From Rickettsiales bacterium (GTDB taxonomy: Bacteria; Pseudomonadota; Alphaproteobacteria; Rickettsiales; Rickettsiaceae), in the NCBI GenBank assembly GCA_947505405.1, contig CANNHR010000003.1:1-50577 (forward strand): 50,577 nt of DNA, in the 5' to 3' direction. The notes beneath the pieces were generated by a model. The model made no database searches, had not been told where the DNA came from, and saw nothing but the letters and a program-made list of their open reading frames with translations. The position numbers and the translations under genes were made by a program. This document shows positions 47,135 to 50,577 of this stretch, one piece after another (position 1 is the stretch's first letter; every line of letters begins with the position of its first letter).

Positions 47135-47181
47135 TTTACAAAGTAATAATTTTTTAATGTCTGGATGGTAACATACACGTT

Positions 47182-48942
47182 ATGCAGCAAAAGTTTAATG
47201 AAATAGAACAAAAAGAAAATCCTTTAAAGGTAGCTCTAGGGAAGTGTAGAGCGGCTTTTAAAATAACGTTTGTCTTTGCCTTCATTATTAATTTACTTAT
47301 GTTGGTGACACCGTTATATTCTTTGCAAGTACTTGATAGAGTTATAGGAAGTGGTAATATAGAGACTCTATTGATGTTGTCTATTATCATTGCCTTTATA
47401 TATTTCATCCATACACTTTTACAAATAGCTAGGTCGTTTACCTTAATTAAGGTTGGCGAATGGCTTGATAACACCTTATCACCGATATTATTTGGTCATT
47501 CAATTTCTGCATCTGCAACAAGAGTTGATCCTGCTTCAAGCCAAATGCTTAGAGATTTTCAAACGCTCAAAACATTCCTGACCAGTACAGGAATTAATAC
47601 AGTTTTCGATGCGCCTTGGAGTATCGTATACATAATCATAATATTTTTAATACACCCATATATTGGTTATATTACTATTGCAGGCGCGGTGATTATTGTT
47701 GGTTTTGCTTTTTTTAATGCCATTGCTACGAATAAAACTCTAAATGAAGCAACTGAGTATTCTATTAAAGGAATGGGTCAAGCTGAAATCGCTAATAGAA
47801 ACGCTGAAGCCGTTGAAGCTATGGGTATGATTAGGAACGTTAAAAAAAACTGGGCAAAGTTTAATGAAGCCTCACTGGCAAAACAATCAATAGCTAGCTA
47901 CAGAAATGGTGTTATTTCCAACTTCTCTAGATTTGTTCGCAATGTGATGCAGATGGCTGTTACTGGTATGGGCGCTTATGTGGTTGTAAAAACTAATGGT
48001 CAAGACATGACAACAGGAGGTATGATTGCCAGCTCTATTATCGTGGGTAAGGCACTTGCACCGTTTGATAACGCTATTGGTATGTGGAAAAGTATTAGCA
48101 GTACAATGAAATCTTACAAAAACATTAACGAGTCATTTGCCAAACATACACAGAGAGAGCAAGCGATGCCAATACCCCATGTAGATGGGCATTTGGCGGT
48201 TGAGAATGTATATTATTCAGCTCCCGTGGTTTCTGTTATGCCAGTACCGTCTATGCCAAGGCATATTCTTAAGGGTATTTCGTTTGCTATCCAACCTGGT
48301 GAGATTTTAGCGATAGTTGGACCTAGCGCCGCAGGAAAATCTACACTTGCTAAACTAATTGTTGGAGTTTGGGCTGCTTCATCTGGATCAGTGCGTCTGG
48401 ATGGGGGAAATGTATATACTTGGAACAGAGAAAATTTTGGTGAGCATGTAGGCTATTTGCCTCAAGGTATAGAGCTGTTTAGTGGTAGCGTTAAGGAAAA
48501 TATTGCTAGAATGTCTGACCAAGTAAACCCAGAAAAAGTTATTGAAGCTGCAAAAATGTGCGGCGCGCATGAAATGATCCTTAGATTCCAAGATGGATAT
48601 GATTCTGATATTGGCTCTGCTGGATCGAATTTATCTGGTGGGCAAAAACAAAGAATTGGCCTAGCCAGAGCTTTTTATGGTAACCCAAAACTAGTTGTGC
48701 TTGATGAGCCAAATGCTAACCTAGATGAGGCAGGAGAACTGGCTTTAGCATCTGCTCTTGCTGAAGCTAGAAAAAAGAAAATAACTGTAATTGTTATTTC
48801 TCATCGCCCTTCTGTTTTATCAGAAGTTGATAAAATTATGGTAATACAAGATGGAGCAATTGCAAGCTTCGGGTCAAAGGAAGAGATCCACGGGCGTATA
48901 CAAATGCTCAAGAATGGTATGATACATATTAATGATAAATAA
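47182..48942 (+). CDS. Type I secretion ABC transporter (PrtD-like permease/ATPase)
   Basis: A 586-residue fusion of a six-helix membrane domain and an ATPase, of the PrtD/AprD/HlyB export class without an N-terminal peptidase domain. Seen in order: LLMLVTPLYSLQVLDRVIGS, Walker A GPSAAGKSTLAKLIVG, signature LSGGQKQRIGLARAFYG and Walker B LVVLDEPNANLDEAG, the last typical of PrtD. With the adaptor gene that follows and a TolC-type channel it would export proteins straight to the outside. No obvious substrate gene is nearby. Confidence 0.95.
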   Translation: MQQKFNEIEQKENPLKVALGKCRAAFKITFVFAFIINLLMLVTPLYSLQVLDRVIGSGNIETLLMLSIIIAFIYFIHTLLQIARSFTLIKVGEWLDNTLSPILFGHSISASATRVDPASSQMLRDFQTLKTFLTSTGINTVFDAPWSIVYIIIIFLIHPYIGYITIAGAVIIVGFAFFNAIATNKTLNEATEYSIKGMGQAEIANRNAEAVEAMGMIRNVKKNWAKFNEASLAKQSIASYRNGVISNFSRFVRNVMQMAVTGMGAYVVVKTNGQDMTTGGMIASSIIVGKALAPFDNAIGMWKSISSTMKSYKNINESFAKHTQREQAMPIPHVDGHLAVENVYYSAPVVSVMPVPSMPRHILKGISFAIQPGEILAIVGPSAAGKSTLAKLIVGVWAASSGSVRLDGGNVYTWNRENFGEHVGYLPQGIELFSGSVKENIARMSDQVNPEKVIEAAKMCGAHEMILRFQDGYDSDIGSAGSNLSGGQKQRIGLARAFYGNPKLVVLDEPNANLDEAGELALASALAEARKKKITVIVISHRPSVLSEVDKIMVIQDGAIASFGSKEEIHGRIQMLKNGMIHINDK

Positions 48943-48983
48943 CAAGTTACGCTAATTCGGAATTAGATTAAAAACAAGGAAGC

Positions 48984-49013
48984 AATAAGGCTCAAAGCGG
49001 TTCTCGCCTTATT
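48984..49013. terminator. Hairpin between the two type I secretion genes
   Basis: AATAAGGC (48984-48991) and GCCTTATT (49006-49013) are perfect 8-base arms with a 14-base loop. No T-run follows, so it is more likely an RNA stability or attenuation hairpin than a full terminator. Confidence 0.4.
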
Positions 49014-49061
49014 ACAAAATAGAGAATATAATAGTTTTTAGTGGTATTAATATATAAATCT

Positions 49062-50577
49062 ATGTCAGATAAAGATAACAAACTAACACCTGAGAGGATA
49101 CAACAACTTCAACAGTTGCAGCAAATTTTGATGCAGCAAAAAGGAGCTTCTGGTGCGCCTAATCAAATGCCTGCTGGTCTTCCTCTTATGCCTAAAGCGC
49201 CAGTCACGTTGACTCCAAAAGGGTTGTTAATTGCCATAATACAGGGCATGCAAAACAGCGTGAAATTTGTTGATCAATTTATTAATCTTATTGTTAAAGA
49301 AGATGGCGGAAATGCAAATGACGTAGTCAAAAGTGCTAGATCTCCTATATTATTTGGAGTATTTGTTACTGTTTTCTTTGTTATATTGGGTACTATTTGG
49401 GCCGCAACAGCGCCTCTAGATAGCGCAGCTGTTGCAATTGGTACTGTTGTTAGTAGCACCCAGAAAAAAATAATCAATCATCAAGAAGGCGGTATACTTA
49501 AGGCAGTTTTTGTTAAACTAGGTGATGTTGTAAAAAAAGGTGACAAACTGATAGAATTGGACGATACCAGGACAAAGTCTGAGTATGAGAATGTGCTTAA
49601 TCAATATAGAACTCTTGTAGCAACTGAAAGCAGATTACTCGCAGAAATTAATCACGATACAGAGATTATCTATCCACCATTTTTACTTAAAGATATATCG
49701 GAACCAGATGTTGCAAAAATCATTGAAACTCAAAATAGCTTATTCAGTTCAAAAAATAAAGTTATATCAGCAGAAAGAGATTCACTAAGACAAAAAACTA
49801 AGCAATTAGAGAAGCAGATTGAAGGATATGGCGCTAAAAAAGTAGCTCTTGAAAAAACACTCGAAGTAACTTTAGATAGGTTAGATGCAACCAAGAAACT
49901 TAATGCAAAAGGGTTCGCCCAAAAAGCTGCCCTACTCGAGCTTGAAGCAAAAGAAGCTAGTATACAAAGCGAATTAGCAATGACTGATACAGAAGTAGCT
50001 AGGTCAGAACAAGAAATAACTAAAACCGATATAGACTTAATAAACTTAGATAGCAAATTCGTTACACAGACATTAAATGAGCTTAAAGAAGCACAAGCTC
50101 AGCTTGCTGGGCACCGAGAAAGATTCTTCTATCTTCAAGAAGCTCTGGGTAGAGTGGTTTTAAAATCACCGGTCGATGGCGTGGTTAATAACCTCAATTT
50201 CCATACTATTGGTAGCTCCATACCTCCTGGCCAAACCATTGTAGAGATTTCTCCAATTGATGATCTTTTAGTTATCGAAGCAAAAGTTGAGCCTAAATCT
50301 ATTGATTCTATAAAAATAGGCCTTGTTTCAAAAATTAGATTTAGTGCATTTAAATCAAGAACCACTCCATTGTTCACAGGTAAAATAATTTCTCTATCAC
50401 CAGACCTAGTTATGGATCACCAAAGAGGTCCGGGTGATCCGCTTGCAAGCGGTTATTACTTGGCACGCATTGAGCTTGATATGGATAAGTTTAAGGAAAT
50501 AGCTCGCACAAGAAAACTAGAACTTCATCCTGGTATGCAAGCCGAGGTTCAAATAGTTACTGGTACTAGAACCCTCT
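49062..50577 (+). CDS. Type I secretion adaptor, HlyD/PrtE family (cut by window end)
   Basis: 505 codons of an open frame that runs off the window. A glutamine-rich cytoplasmic start, one membrane helix (about residues 95-115, LFGVFVTVFFVILGTIWAAT), the lipoyl/barrel half IINHQEGGILKAVFVKLGD with KKGDKLIELDDT, a long coiled coil (about 180-350) and the second barrel half LKSPVDGVVNNLNFHTIGS. It bridges the inner-membrane ABC transporter and a TolC-like channel. The first ~90 residues before the helix are longer than usual. Confidence 0.93.
   Translation, partial: MSDKDNKLTPERIQQLQQLQQILMQQKGASGAPNQMPAGLPLMPKAPVTLTPKGLLIAIIQGMQNSVKFVDQFINLIVKEDGGNANDVVKSARSPILFGVFVTVFFVILGTIWAATAPLDSAAVAIGTVVSSTQKKIINHQEGGILKAVFVKLGDVVKKGDKLIELDDTRTKSEYENVLNQYRTLVATESRLLAEINHDTEIIYPPFLLKDISEPDVAKIIETQNSLFSSKNKVISAERDSLRQKTKQLEKQIEGYGAKKVALEKTLEVTLDRLDATKKLNAKGFAQKAALLELEAKEASIQSELAMTDTEVARSEQEITKTDIDLINLDSKFVTQTLNELKEAQAQLAGHRERFFYLQEALGRVVLKSPVDGVVNNLNFHTIGSSIPPGQTIVEISPIDDLLVIEAKVEPKSIDSIKIGLVSKIRFSAFKSRTTPLFTGKIISLSPDLVMDHQRGPGDPLASGYYLARIELDMDKFKEIARTRKLELHPGMQAEVQIVTGTRTL

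Noticed and set aside
50459-50474. Sigma-54-like match inside the HlyD-family gene
   Set aside because: TGGCACGCATTGAGC keeps the spacing but has a poor -12 part and no gene start nearby.

Overview
The window looks like a chromosome segment of an obligate intracellular alphaproteobacterium of the order Rickettsiales. The DNA is AT-rich and carries a Tlc-type ATP/ADP translocase, pyruvate phosphate dikinase, many alphaproteobacterial housekeeping genes, and several families of short palindromic intergenic repeats. Flagellar genes (a FlbD-type sigma-54 activator and a very large FlgE) sit beside the nucleotide translocase. That combination is what would be expected of a Midichloriaceae-like lineage rather than Rickettsia itself; this placement is an inference from gene content only.

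Layout. 1-393 is repeat debris, followed by a probable VUT-family membrane protein. 1043-7549 is a tight minus-strand run: nth, a carboxylesterase, glyA, nrdR, oligopeptidase B and a DAACS-type symporter. 7652-11581 (plus strand) carries grxD, an ABC ATPase, ygfZ and flbD; a 223-bp mobile element with terminal inverted repeats and an 8-bp target duplication sits between ygfZ and flbD. 11916-18110 holds tlc, a Phd/VapC-like toxin-antitoxin pair, ppdK and prfA. 18149-19494 encodes both subunits of a 3-oxoacid CoA-transferase. 19665-22133 is GNAT, pgsA and an aldehyde dehydrogenase. 22404-26299 (minus) is an MFS transporter, ychF, pth and rplY. 26533-32370 (plus) is an AEC transporter, trxB, dnaB, nagZ, sodB and a short MscS protein. 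flgE (minus) is bracketed by two copies of a ~180-bp repeat, followed by gltX.

37.5-40.4 kb is a small accessory region around tRNA-Ile(GAT): an AbiE-type toxin-antitoxin pair with a perfect palindromic operator, a rhodanese lipoprotein, and on the other side an RHH/RelE-type pair with a long structured leader. A 13-bp copy of the tRNA 3' end lies at the far edge of the AbiE segment, which suggests past site-specific integration. 40.4-44.7 kb (minus) has a class II aldolase, comM and hslVU. 44.8-47.1 kb is hinT, asd and a truncated glutamine-synthetase-like protein without the catalytic residues. The window ends in a type I secretion ABC transporter and its HlyD-family adaptor, the latter cut by the window edge.

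The most interesting points are: the sigma-54 promoter in front of flgE together with FlbD in the same window; the oversized FlgE with internal repeats; the glutamine-synthetase-like pseudoenzyme; the tRNA-associated AbiE segment; the structured leader of the RHH/RelE pair; and palindromic repeats whose core is inverted relative to its flank in two copies.
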